From Sphagnum compactum (taxonomy: Eukaryota > Bryophyta > Sphagnopsida > Sphagnales): DNA of 64,000 nt. The position numbers and the translations under genes were made by a program. Location: NCBI GenBank assembly GCA_965153455.1, contig OZ234493.1, forward strand, positions 16,420,213-16,484,212, given 5' to 3'. Within the stretch, counting starts at the first letter, position 1, and the number at the start of each line of letters is the position of its first letter. The notes below the pieces were generated by a model. That model saw nothing but the letters and a program-made list of their open reading frames with translations. It was not told the origin of the DNA and did no database searches. Of the stretch, positions 24,289 through 36,200 are shown in pieces.

Positions 24289-26631
24289 CTACATCTTGGA
24301 TATCCGCCGCTCAAACCTCACGTAAACTTCCTGCAGGAAAATCCAAGGTAAAAACAACTGCGTGAGTACCCCACCAGCCAAGCCCTGGTTTTTCATGCAT
24401 GGCCTGTTGCAAAATACAGTTTTAGACCAAACTCTTGTTCTAAAGAGGAAAGGAGAACTTTTGATGGTGAAAAAGAGGTGGGAGAACTTGATCACAATTC
24501 CAGTCAAAACACTTGCATAAAGCCTTTTACAGTTTTGTTGAATACTAACCTTGATCTCACCAGAGCTCTCCAACTGACAACCAGACACAATAGATTGATC
24601 AAGGTTTACAAGCCACCCAGTTTCAATAACAGTTCCACCATTTTGAGCCATGTTCACATAAGTCCACAAATCCTTGGGAAGGAAAATGGTGTCATCAAGG
24701 AGTTCTCTTTCCCATTCTTTGGAAGAAACAGGAGTGAGCTCAGTAATCTGGCAAGATTTTGCTTCCTGCAAAAAAGAAAACAATTATATCCACCTTCACC
24801 TTTAAACATATAGCAAGTGCAATGTTTAACACCAACAGAATGTTCTGCTGCATCACTTGAATTCAACTAGAATGAAGCTGCATGACTCCTGATGGCACAG
24901 TACCAGCAGAACAAGTAAGTGTTTCTCGCAATTCATAAATACAAACTCATGTATTTTACAAGGTAATTATTCTTGACATCCTCACTTACAGCAGGAGATA
25001 TGGATTTGCATTGCAAACTGATTCACATGATCCACATGACTTTTGCAAAGCAATACACAGGAGCTCTGGTTTGCTGGCACTGCAAACTGATACACATGAT
25101 CCACATGTGTTTTGCAAATCAATATGTGATGGCATCATTTGCATCCTCACTTGCAGCAGGAGTTACAGTTTGCTTGTGTTGCAAACTGATTTACATCATC
25201 CACATGCATTTTGCAAAGCAATACATGATGGCATCCTTTGCATTCTCCTTTGCAGCAGGAGCTGCAGTTTACTTGCATTGCAAACTGAGTCACAGATGCT
25301 CATTCATTTTGCAAAGCAATTCATGATGGCATCCTTTGAATTATCACTTACAGCAGCAGGAGCTACAGTTTGCTTGTGTTGCAAACTCAGTCACATGATC
25401 CAGATGCATTTTGCAAGTGATGGCATCTTTTGCATCCTCACTAACGGCAGCAGGAGCAACAGTTTGCTTGTGTTTCAAACTGATAAATCACATAATCCAT
25501 GCATGTAGATTGTAAGGCAATAAGGCAAGAGAGACATCCTCACTTACAGCAGCAGGAGCTTCAGTAACAGTTTGTGTTGCAAACTGATCCACATGCCAAT
25601 TGCCAGCAAGAGAAGATGCTTCAAGTCTGGCTTGCGTAGCAAAGGCAGAGGTACTGGAAGCACAACCACCAAGAGACTCCCCATTGCGGAAAGGACCTTC
25701 CCAACTCTCACGGTATACTATAATAGAGTTCCGTCTCGGCAGCAACTGGTGCAGCACCCGCACTCGTGTGCGGCCGTTGTTGTCTTGCACCACCAGACAC
25801 TGCTCTACTGCCAAACCTTCCCCTTCTCGCACCACAAGCTTTCCAGGGCCAGGACCAGGATTCTCAAGGATTGTTGGCTGACCACGCCACACGGCAGTAT
25901 ATGAACCATTCTTATGATATGCAAGTGCTGATGCAGCAGCAGCAGCTCCACCTTCTTGTGTGCTGCACTCTTCCACACTGAAAGTGGTTGCAGCATCAGC
26001 TTCGCAGCCGACAGTGGGAAGCAAACGGATCACCTTATACCAAAGCTTGCCTTTCTGTGCTGGCTGCGGAAGAGTTGGACACTGCGTTTGCCAATCATGG
26101 ATCTCCACTCCCCACTCTCGGAAAGTCTCTGGAACAACCGCACTTGGCAACTCCAGAGGCTCACCCCGAGTCGTAAACTCTGCTCCATAGCCATCCCATT
26201 CACCTCCCACCTGTGCACAGAACGCTTGCCAGCTTTCTTCTTCACCACCTGGAGGAGTCGTCGTCCTCTTCCCCTTTAGCACAATCCTGAAATTGTGTGC
26301 AATTGTAGGAGAAGCTTATCCAACAACGAGAGAAGGAACACTCTACTGTTGTAAGCTTACCTCCTTCACGACCTTCACCGTCAGTAGCAGCGGTCTCGGC
26401 GGTGAGGGGGTTCACGGCTTTTGTTGTGGTACATAACGGCGTGCTGCTCCTGCTGCTGTTGCTGCTGTGGATGTTCAACCTCCTCTCCTTCGCTGCACCA
26501 GGCGCTGGAAGAAGGCGTTGTTGCTTGTAGGAAGCAGACAGGTGCCAAGCAATTGGCTTAAGAAATGGAGATGAGGAGATGATGCAGTTGTAACTGGGCG
26601 AAGAAGCAATTCTGAACGAGAAGGACACCAT
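24289..26631 (-). CDS. Plastid-targeted DUF3598-like protein (4 exons)
   Basis: Exons: 26,631-26,361 (donor GTAAGC); 26,248-25,548 (donor GTAAGT); 24,765-24,550 (donor GTTAGT); 24,330-24,289. Phases agree and give 409 residues. The first 60-70 residues are Ser/Arg/Lys-rich with few acidic residues, like a chloroplast transit peptide. The mature part starts with EESWQAFCAQVGGEWDGYGA and includes EFTTRGEPLELPSAVVPE, DWQTQCPTL, LLPTVGCEADAAT, GSYTAVW, ELTPVSSKEWERELLDD and a C-terminal VRFERRIS. These resemble land-plant proteins I associate with DUF3598; the family name is from memory and should be checked. The biochemical role is unknown. The exon 2 acceptor is uncertain: one at 26,285 would bring a stop into frame, while CCTCCAG at 26,249 keeps it open. 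The second intron holds a minisatellite built from the preceding exon end. The gene is transcribed divergently from the Makorin gene. Confidence 0.75.
24975..25547 (-). repeat. Minisatellite of exon-end plus splice-donor copies
   Basis: Lies in intron 2 of the DUF3598-like gene. GCAAACTGA or a close variant recurs at 25,012, 25,082, 25,181, 25,280, 25,381 and 25,474, with the genuine exonic copy at about 25,579. Spacing is 93-105 bp apart from one short 70-bp unit. Read on the minus strand, most units repeat the last ~50 nt of exon 2 and then its splice site. Donor-like sites are GTAAGTGAGGATG near 24,981, GTAAGTGA near 25,342 and GTTAGTGAGGATG near 25,435. GC variants (GCAAGTGAGG, GCAAAGGAG) occur near 25,143 and 25,241. 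Long plus-strand frames across it are repeat artefacts. Confidence 0.85.
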
Positions 26632-26905
26632 CTCTTCTCCCTCTCTTTTCTGGCGTCGGTGCGTTCGCCGTGTCTCGTGCAACTCGCAAGAGGAAGCGTT
26701 TCCGTCGCGTTGCACTCCGTATTTCCCTCGTTTTTCCTTCACGGAAATCGTGAACGTACACACAACAGCAGAAGACGCAAATCTCGTCAGGAAACAAGCC
26801 CTAAAAGCTGACAAACGCCAAGAAGATCAGAAAACCTCTTCGACGCGTCGTCTTCGTCTTCCTTCGAATTGTCTGGAGATTGCGGCGCAAGCCGTTGCAG
26901 GAATC
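26632..26905. promoter_or_regulatory. Shared divergent promoter of DUF3598-like and Makorin genes
   Basis: Only 274 bp separate the two start codons, which face away from each other. The interval is GC-richer than its surroundings and dense in CG dinucleotides (for example CGTCGGTGCGTTCGCCG near 26,651). It must contain both 5' leaders and both transcription starts. The telobox-like AAGCCCTAA occurs at about 26,797. Bidirectional promoter function is an inference from geometry. Confidence 0.65.
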
Positions 26906-29653
26906 ATGGAAGGTCGTAGCCGGTAAGTGATTCTCTTCCCTTCCCCCCCCCTTCTCTCTCTCTTTTCTGGTCCCTTATTGCGGTTCACGATTGTGCGATG
27001 TTTTGTTGCTTAGATCTGTGACTTCATTTTCTTCTCTGTGTGTCGAGAGGATTGATTAGCAGCGAGCGATGTTTTTTTCTGTTTGGATCTGTGACTTCCT
27101 TTCTTCTCTGTGTCGAAACGATTACTAGCATAGGATGTTTGATGTATCGATCCAGCGATGTTGCTGCTGCCTTAATGATGAAGAGTAGTAGTAAGCAATA
27201 GGATCTGCAGAAGGTAAATTAGAGGTGAGCAAGAGTGATTGGAGTTTGGAAAGTATGGCAAGTGCAGGGTGTTATGCAAGTTCTTCATGCATGGAGCGTG
27301 TTTGAAAGGAGAAGATTGCATGTTCTCTCATAGCTGGAGTGACCAGGCTAGCCAGGTAAGTAAAGAGCATCGTCTCTCCTAACAAGCTTCATGCATCAAA
27401 GTGTTTCCTTTCAGGAAATTATGCTCACAGCTTTCAATTTGCGCATGGCTTTGGTTTTCTCCTCAATTAGAACATTGTTTTTTCAGTGGTCCTGTCATGT
27501 GTGTGTACTGATTGTTGTATGATCATGTGCAGGTATGCACATTTTATCAGCGTGGCCTTTGTTCTTATGGCAGTCATTGCAGGTATGAGCATGTAAAACT
27601 CTCCCATCCAGTGTCAAATAATCCTCTCCTTCCCCTACCAAGACCTTCAGTGGTAGCTTTTAACTCATCTCCAGACACAAGTAGGGCAGAAGAGAGCTCA
27701 AGCAATACCCATACACAAAGTGCCTGGCAACTCACAGAAGGCAAGGCTAATCTGGGTCCCCGATTTCTGGAAGAAGATGATGAAAAGGATGTTGAAGAGA
27801 TTGAAATGCCAACGTCCAACGACCCGAGTGAGATGCCAATCTGCGCGTTTGCAGCTGCTGGCATATGCCCTCGGGGTGATAACTGCCCGCAGATTCATGG
27901 TGAATTGTGCCCAACTTGTGGGAAGCATTGTTTGCATCCATTTCGTCCATCAGAACGTGATAACCACAGCCAGCAGTGTGAACGTAACCAGAAGAAGCTT
28001 GAGGCACTTCGCAAGAGCCAAGAAATCGAATGCAGTGTCTGTCTGGAGCGGGTGCTTTCAAAGCCAACAGTTGCTGAGCGGAAATTTGGATTAATGTCAG
28101 GCTGTGATCATCCATTTTGTGTTGGCTGTATACGGGGTTGGCGGAGTGGTTCTCATGCACCAGGGATGGACATTGATACTGTTGTGCGGGCCTGCCCAGT
28201 TTGTCGAGTAGCTTCACATTTTATAGTCCCAAGTGTTGTTTGGTACTCAAGTTCGGAAGAAAAGGAGGATATAATCAACGGCTATAAGAACAAGCTCAGG
28301 TGTGTGCATGAGAACCTAAAGCTGTTTGTTCTATTTGATGTCCCTATCACGACTTGAGGTTTTATTACCCATCTGACATACTACTTGACAGATGGTAACC
28401 TGATACGTAATTGCCCTTTAAGGTCATACTCACCCTATAATTGATCAGTCTAATGACCAGCCAGCTGGTTGGATTTTGACTTGGAAGATTGGTGCAGCCA
28501 CTCTGGTAGGCTTGTCATGTGGCTGCACCCAGCGGTGACCATCAGTCTTTTATTTGGTTGGGTGCCTGATTTGTCAACATTTGTGTATATAGATTGTGCT
28601 CTGATTTGTCATAGGTGGGTGGTGTGTTGCACATTAAATGACTGGTGTATGCCCTCCTTTTCCATCCCTTGAACAATTCAAGCAATCAAGGAGATCAAGT
28701 GGACCCAAAAGTCCATATTGGTCTCTAGGTGTTTGCATTCTTATGTGAGAACATATAGAATGCTTTACCTTAGCTCCTGATGCACACACATGTAAAAATA
28801 CATGCACAATGTTTTTGTAATTGAATGTTAGGGGTGTATTTGTGTGTGCAGTGATATTGATTGCAAGTATTTTGACTATGGAAATGGAACCTGTCCTTTT
28901 GGAACTAGCTGCTTCTATAAGGTAAGGAAACCAGCTTTTTTTGTTCTCTGTCCTCTGTGCAACTCAAATTGTTATGTCAGAGTGTAGCTGACCCCCATGT
29001 GACCATGTTGTCTTAACACCATTTGACAACTCCAGTTGGCATCAGATGGTCCTGCTCAGGATTTTGCATATTTAGCTGGTTTCATATGTTGAATTTCCTT
29101 CATGTGCAGCATATGTTTAGAGATGGAAGTAGGGAGGAGGTGAAGTTACGTCACCTTGGTGCTGCTGATGGGAACACTGTCATTGCCAAAAATGTTCGGT
29201 AAGCTTTTCAGGCTCCCCTTGCTGAAAGGTTTTCTCCTTTTTTTTTGTCCGATCCTTAGGAGCTTTGTGGTTTTCATGAAATTCTTAACATCTTTGGTCA
29301 GGATGTAAGATGACCAAAGATGCATACATCATTTTAAGCTCAAGACTACCCTGCTGTGATTTTTTGTGGCTTCCTGACTGCAATCGTCCATGTTCTTTGA
29401 TATCAGACCTTAAGTGTGCTGCAGTTAGGTCAAGGGAGAAATTATTCTGGCAGATAAAGGGTTTGAGTGTTGCAACTTCTGAAAGCTTCTGCCCTCTCTA
29501 ATGTCGGAGAGGATTTCATTCTATTCTGCATTTTGAAGGTTATGTGCCACTTGTTGTAATGGTTTGCAGTTTTTGAATCCAATGTTGTTTTGATTTTGTC
29601 TTCATATGGACAGGTTATCAGACTTCTTGGACAGATTGGATATTGCCAGGTGA
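26906..29653 (+). CDS. MKRN: Makorin-type RING E3 ubiquitin ligase (6 exons)
   Basis: Exons: 26,906-26,922; 27,268-27,355; 27,533-28,299; 28,852-28,921; 29,110-29,198; 29,614-29,653. All phases agree; 356 residues, normal for plant Makorins. Domains in order: two CCCH zinc fingers ([20 protein letters not shown] and [19 protein letters not shown]), an acidic linker, a third CCCH finger ([19 protein letters not shown]), and the Makorin-type Cys/His region. Next comes a C3HC4 RING with [19 protein letters not shown] and CPVC, then a final CCCH ([17 protein letters not shown]). It ends in [13 protein letters not shown]. The order CCCH-CCCH-CCCH-Cys/His-RING-CCCH is diagnostic. Makorins transfer ubiquitin and bind RNA; plant members are linked to development. 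The 17-nt first exon encodes only the start, as is plausible for this family. It shares its promoter interval with the DUF3598-like gene. No defect is visible. Confidence 0.93.
27013..27135 (+). repeat. Two-copy duplication in Makorin intron 1
   Basis: GATCTGTGACTTC followed by TTCTTCTCTGTGT and GTCGA occurs at 27,013 and again at 27,086, a period of about 73 bp with small differences. It lies entirely within the first intron. Confidence 0.6.
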
Positions 29654-32129
29654 ACTGGATGGATGAGAATGCAAGCGGGAACCAACATGGAGACCCAGCT
29701 TGCCAAAAATACTAATATGACAGGAAGGACCAAGTATCTAAGGGCTTTTGACACAATAACTGCACACAACATGTGCATTCATAATCTGTAAGCTTTTTAC
29801 TTTGCCCCAGCAATTCTACCTGCACTCAAACAGGTTGCCTGACTGATCTATGGGGTAGTAAAGATTCATACCCTGTTGTCCAGATATCATGATCTGGGCA
29901 GAGATGGTAGTTGTGTTATCAAATAAGTTACAGGGTTGTCTGACTGATCAATGGGTATTTTATATATACTTCTCTACACCCACTATTGGGAGCTGATGAA
30001 GTGAGTAGGGTGTCATGGCAGCTAGTCATAGCTATTCATAGTGAAATTGATTGTCTGATACTTTGCAAGTGACACTTGTAATGTTACGACGAGACTGGTT
30101 TTCATCATCTGATATCATCCTGGTGATATTTGCTTGTTTTAGATATGATCTGAGGATGTGAATTTGCGAACAAGGAGGGGAGAATATTAAAGGCCTCGGA
30201 AGTACTTTGTTTACAACTGCCAAAGAATTTGAATAGACAGTGAGATGTGCAGTTGTCATTGAGACTTAAGGTGTGTTGTATTCAATGCATTCATTGAACT
30301 TTTGTTGTCCTCCACCTGAAATGTCAGGTGTCTATTATCTGAGCTATTACAGTAAAAAAACTCTTCAAATCTGTGTCAGCTTCTCTGCAATGAAAATGCC
30401 AGTGTGCATTGCACCTTCAAAAGTTAGTTTCTTGGATGGAGCACATTCTTTTCTCTCTTCAGAAGAATGGAATGCTAGTAGTATGAGATGTTTTATGACC
30501 TCGTCATTTAATTCATTGCTAGGATATGGGACTCAGAAGTTTGGTTCTACTGAATTTAGAAGCACACTTGTTGTGTCAGCATGGACATCTAAAATTATTT
30601 TACAGGATCTTCAACCTTGCAGGCCTTAGCAAGATTGCGTAATTCTTAGGGTGTTGAAACAAAGTTGGATGACTCATACACCCAGTACCTCGTGACCCCA
30701 ACTCCATTAGAACAAGGTTGGCTACAATGTTCAAACATCCAGAATGACAATTGTACAATGGTGAATTTGGGTATTTTTCTAAGTATTGTGAAGCCATCTC
30801 CACCAAGATAGAATATCCCTTGCACTATGTTTTAATTTGTGGATTTATGTCCCAATTCACCTATCCCACCAAATCTGGTCCAACCTCTAAAGCCCAAGAT
30901 TGGAATCGGTGAAAATCTCTCTTTTGCCTCCAAATTGTAACTCAATTCAAGATTAGCCACCATGGCCATGGAATTCGAATTCATGAAATCACATTGCCCT
31001 TAATGAGCATCCATGGCATCAACAACTTTAGTTGTTTCGGACATGGTTCACATATGCCCTTATTTCAAGGGAAAAACATTTTTTTGTTAAAGAAGAATGC
31101 CAACTTTGTTGCAAGTTCCTTCACAATAACATGAGGGATTGACAAAGAAGCAACACATTCTAGGATGGGGTGTGATGACTACAAGTTAAAAGAACATATT
31201 TGTTGAGCTGCGACACCTACTTTCCCAGAAGGAAGTGAGGAATGCTAAAACATGACATTGCAAAGTTTTATGGTTATGTGGTTGTGTTGAATGAATCTAT
31301 GAACTAATTTGAAAAAGACACTCTACATAAAGTGGTGGACCTTCAAAGTGGTGGACATTCTCCAAGCTTGGTGATTTAATGAAAATCTTTAGTTGTTGTC
31401 TTTAGAATGTTATAGGAATATAGTGTAGGTTGCACTTCTCTATTCAAGAACTTCGCAAAATAATGACTTGTAAACTTAATACACATCACAAATTGTCAAT
31501 GACTATATTACAAATGATACAAAATGTTTTGTAAATTCAAGGTTGTGATAATTACTCATACAAATATTTTTCTAAAACATATTTTAGCCACAACTCTAAT
31601 TCAAGATTTATGTTCTAAGCTTTCAATCTAATATGCACAAATGGAAACTTTTGGATTTAGAAGTTGGCTTACCATATTGGATTTCACATAAAATTATCAT
31701 ATTTGCATGATATTTCCAAAATGTGATTGCAAATATGATACTTCCCACAATCACAAAAAAGGGAAGTATTGTTGATAGTGTCCATTTTAACATCTAGTCA
31801 TTTGTTTAGGGGGGAAAGAGGGGGGGGGTCCCTAAATAAATTGATGATACCTTGTTACCACGTATAGTTGGACATTCATATTGAATCTTTTGATAACCTT
31901 GTTAACATGTTTGTGTTGTAACATATGTACATATATAGATTATAATAACTTCAACATAAACTTAGTAATATTTCAAATCTAGTTGAAGAATTGTGGATTA
32001 GTTGTATGCTTGATGTAAACTTTTTGAAAACCCATTTACATATAACATTATTCTAGTGATGTAGGAATTGATTATATGGGGTTCTTTGCAAAAGGTTTTG
32101 TATGTCACTTTTACATGACCATTCTAGTC
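29654..32129. other. 3' flank of Makorin and intergenic DNA
   Basis: The first several hundred bases probably include the Makorin 3' untranslated region. Frames further on, such as 30,273-30,629 (+, 118 codons), show no domain and no splice partners. From 31 kb the sequence is AT-rich. A G-run (AGGGGGGGGG) occurs near 31,820. Confidence 0.45.
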
Positions 32130-32460
32130 GTATGGTCGTCCTTGGAACCATTCCAAAGACAATTTCGAAATAACTACCTCATTTTCAAGTTTAACTACTT
32201 CATAACTACTTTCTTTCCTATTAACTTTCATAATAAGTATTTCTCACCTTTCCTAATAACTACTTCTATTTTATAACTACCTCACTCCTTTTTCCTATCC
32301 ACCAACATGGATTTTAAAATAAAAATTAACATGTGTCTTTTCATGTCCATGAATTTTAGATTAATTTAAATTAAATTGATATTGACATAAATACATGAAA
32401 ACATTTATTTTAAAAATAGTTGAATGTCACTAGTAGTGTGCAACAACGTGGAAGTCAAAT
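32130..32460 (-). repeat. Dispersed repeat family 2, copy B (inverted)
   Basis: Reverse complement of 10,637-10,985 with moderate divergence. Plus-strand words are CATTCCAAAGACAATTTCG, CTCATTTTCAAGTTTAACTA, TCTCACCTTTCCTAATAACT, ATAACTACCTCACTC, CCTATCCACCAACATGG and TAGTAGTGTGCAACAACG. Non-coding. Confidence 0.75.
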
Positions 32461-32833
32461 GTAATACATATGATTAGTTATTGTAAAAATTTGAGACAAT
32501 GGTTACAACATGGATTCCTTTCAAATCTATGAAGAATATGACTATCATTCCGAGTTTTAGTAATCTTCAAACCCATAATTAGAAAACTATTAATTTCCAA
32601 GAAAATTGTTTCTAATGTCATGAAATTTAATGTAAATTTCCATGCAATACAATCTATTCAAATAGTTGCACATTACAAACATTTCAAAGTATAACCTTTT
32701 TTTAAAAACTTTTTTACAAATATGTATGTGACCTTGGATGCAAGTAAGAATGGATACTTACAAAACCAATGAATAGGTGCCATTTTCCCAAGGCGAGATG
32801 TATTTAGTTATATTATTATCCACAACATATATT

Positions 32834-32856
32834 CCCCCCCCCCCCCCCCCCCCCCC
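32834..32856 (+). repeat. Poly-C tract (23 C)
   Basis: An uninterrupted run of about 23 cytosines, within AT-rich DNA between 32,461 and 33,244 where no gene was found. It reads as poly-Gly in a minus-strand frame (33,083-32,808), which I do not regard as a gene. The length may be inaccurate because such tracts are error-prone. Confidence 0.85.
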
Positions 32857-33244
32857 AAATGTGGTGTGTTTATGTTTGTCGCATTGAAGATTCCATTAAA
32901 GTTGCTTTGATCAATTGCATCAATAATTTTGAATAAATGATATTTCAAATTCCATGCGCCAAAACATGAACTATTGTAGCATTGAAATGGAAGTACTCTA
33001 AATCCCATAAAAATTCTAAAAGATCTATGAAAAGTAATTGTGATAAGCGAATGATTAAGAAGGCCAAATCCTAGTAACAACAATTGTGTTGAATGACAAC
33101 ATATATTATAAAAAATTGTGAAACTTTGAGTTTATGGACCTATTGGAATACCTTTCCACATTTACAAAAACGATAAATTAATTAAATGGACAAATGTTAC
33201 ATTAAATATACATGTTGAATTTAATCATATAATGAATATACAAA

Positions 33245-36200
33245 TCACATCCTTTTGGAAGTGGAGCCAAATCTTTTCCATAGTGCGTTGAAAGGTTCTT
33301 GGATTAATGTGGCAATATATTGCAATCCTTTCTTTTTGTTCAATCCTTCCAAACGCTGCAAAACTTCTTGCATTTTCGGTCTTTGATTTGGGTCTTCCTG
33401 TAAGAAACAAATGTCATAAAAGTTAGATGTTTATTATATAATTGTTATACATTACAATCAAACCATGGCAAAATGCTCCAATAAATAGGACCATATGTTC
33501 ATGTCTCAATTTTCATAACATAATTTGAACATATATCCTTCAAAAAGGAGTGTAGAAACCAACTTATATTTGTATTCAACAACACAATTTTATGTTATTT
33601 GAAACTAGGATACTCAAATTGACTTTACATATCAATCATGCAAATGGTTTAAGGAATTCCAAATGAAATTGAATGTACCATTTGCATGTGCAAACCTTCT
33701 TAAGAAGTTTTACATTCATTAATCAATCCAATTTAACTTATTTCACTAGTAGAAAAAGCGTGGTTTAGTCACAAACAACATTTGCCACTAAAAGTTAACT
33801 TAGTAGCAAATGACAAATTAGGAACGACGCTAGTTGCAAACAACATATGAAATATTTGTTTTCATAGAATACACGTATGACAATTTTACACATGTATCCA
33901 AGGATGAGTTCTTGCGACTACACTTACAACTACAATGTACAGCAATATGTTCACACCTGGTAACCTAAGAATGTAACACATGGCATCATTTGAATTTTTT
34001 TCAACTATTCAATTAAAGCAATTTTATTGTGCCATGTGGTGGCTTAAGATTGAACGACGTGACAACTCAAAATTTATAATCATTTAAGGTTAATTTAAGG
34101 TTGGACCACTTATGATAGGCCAATTGGCACTTGAGCTAAGCCTAGGTTAGGCCACCTAACCTAAGTAAGTGCCTAATGTACCTAACCTGATTTCAAGGTA
34201 AACCATTTAAAATAGGCCATGTGGCACCTAGGCTATGCCTAGGCCACTTAGCCATTGTCTAGCTTAGGTAGGTAGGTACTTAGGTCTAGGTCTAAATTGT
34301 TACAACAAAATCCAATTTTATTTTAAATTTAACCTATTATGTGGAGCGTATGTGATTAGCTCCTCCCATATGGCAACTAAAAAAATTTAATGTGTTTACA
34401 CCAAATCAACCTATTTATATAGTTTGTAAATTTGAAATGGAAGACAAACAATATGGGATAAAATTTTATCTATAGCTCTTAGTCGCATAGTTCTAACCTA
34501 GTTGCAACTATTCTTTAAGATATACTATTACATAGCCTACCTACTAGGTAGCATAAGTTTTTACTAGGTAATAATTTAGATAATATTTATTGGAAGTCAA
34601 AATTTAAATAGTTTTAAAATAATTATTTATTTAAAATGCCTATTTAGATAGCCTCTAAATAAATATTTATAATTAAATAGGCCTATTAAGTAGCTAGTGG
34701 ATACGTAGGTATGTATGTAGGTACCTAATAAATAGCTAGGTAGCTAGGTAGATAAATGGTACATAGGTAGGTGTACATATTAGGTAGGTAGGGTATATGC
34801 ACCTAGTAAATAAATAGGTAGGTAGTAGGTAGGTATTTAGTAATTACGTAGGTAGGGATGTAAGTGGTATGTACATAAATACATAATAGGTAGGTATATG
34901 GTACATATGTGGGTACCTAGTAATTAAGTAGGTAGGTAGGTAATTAGGTAGGTAAGCATTTAGTAGGTAGGTATATACATATAGATAAATATGTATTATT
35001 AAATAATCTATATGTGTAGTTACTAGGTAACATATGTACCTTATGTACTTATAATGTAACTATTTTGGTTGCATGTGCAACTAAATGTATATATGATGTT
35101 GTAAAAATAAAAAAACATCATGAAAAATCAACCTATTGAAAAGATGAAATAGGTCCTAATTGCAACCTAGTTGAAAAGAAGACCAAAATCCATCCAAATT
35201 TGAAAATTAGTTTCAAAGGCAACCATTCATAGTTATAAGCGACATTTAGTCGCACATAGTCACACAAGGAATGGTTGCAAATGACAAGATTTCTATTAGT
35301 GTTTCATATTGTTTCAAATATTACATTGAATCCATGATTTTAGGTTTTTGAAATTTGCTTGACCACAAATTGAATGATAAAATAAAAGATTTGGCACAAG
35401 ATTTACCTTGATGCATTGAAGGGAAATTTGCAAAAATGATTTGGCTTCATTTCGATCAAACCCAACAATTGAATTATTAATTGCAACATCAAAAATTTGT
35501 TGAAATCCATCTTCTTCCTCTTGAACCTCTTGTACCCATTGGATAAAGTGGCGAATGTGAATTTCATTTCCATCTAAAGTCAATGGTGATCCATTCACAA
35601 GTCGAATCAACAATACTCCAAAGCTATACACATCACTTTTTGTTGATGCTTGATTTGAATGAATTTCTGGTGCCATATATCCGCTTGTTCCTGGCCTAGA
35701 AGTTGAAGCTAATGCAATCTGAATTTAAAATTTCAAAAATATCAATAATTTCAATGGGCGTTGCATGCATTGTCAAAATTCATAAAACCCATACCCAATA
35801 TGGTATAATACCAATAGGAAACTTGATTTTTTTTTAATCACAAAAGTTGCAATCCTTTTGTTATTACTTGTGCACACATAAAAAGAAATTTTGTAATATA
35901 AAATTTGTAATTTCATGAATTATTACATTAAGTGTTTTTCAAATATTCATTTTACATTGTGATTGTTTATCATATTTATTCCATGACCTATAATAATGAA
36001 AATATAAAATTATTAAATTGTGGCCCACAAGAGTGTTCAAATTTGCAAAGTTCATAATTGCACTAAAATATAATGCCCATGCATTTAATCAACAAAAAAA
36101 TAATGGTGGGGCACATACCACATTTTCATTCGTGCCATGTAAAATTTTTGCCAACCCAAAATCAGCCAATTTTGGGGTGTAATCCTTATCCAAAAGGATA

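Noticed and set aside
24973-25508. Plus-strand Cys/His-rich repetitive frames (117 and 165 codons)
   Set aside because: These are readings of the intronic minisatellite on the non-coding strand. The repeats derive from the minus-strand exon end and splice donor, and the Cys/His pattern is a by-product of GCAAACTGAT and CACATG words.
26242-26814. Longer N-terminus for the DUF3598-like protein, starting upstream of 26,631
   Set aside because: The frame is open further upstream, but the ATG at 26,631 begins a typical transit peptide. A longer start would run deep into the short shared promoter interval.
30273-30629. Plus-strand 118-codon frame downstream of Makorin
   Set aside because: No domain, no homologous feel and no splice context. 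It probably lies in or after the Makorin 3' region.
32808-33083. Minus-strand 91-codon frame ending in poly-Gly
   Set aside because: The glycine run is the 23-C tract, and the rest shows no domain. There is no splice relation to the kinase gene, whose last exon ends at 33,245.
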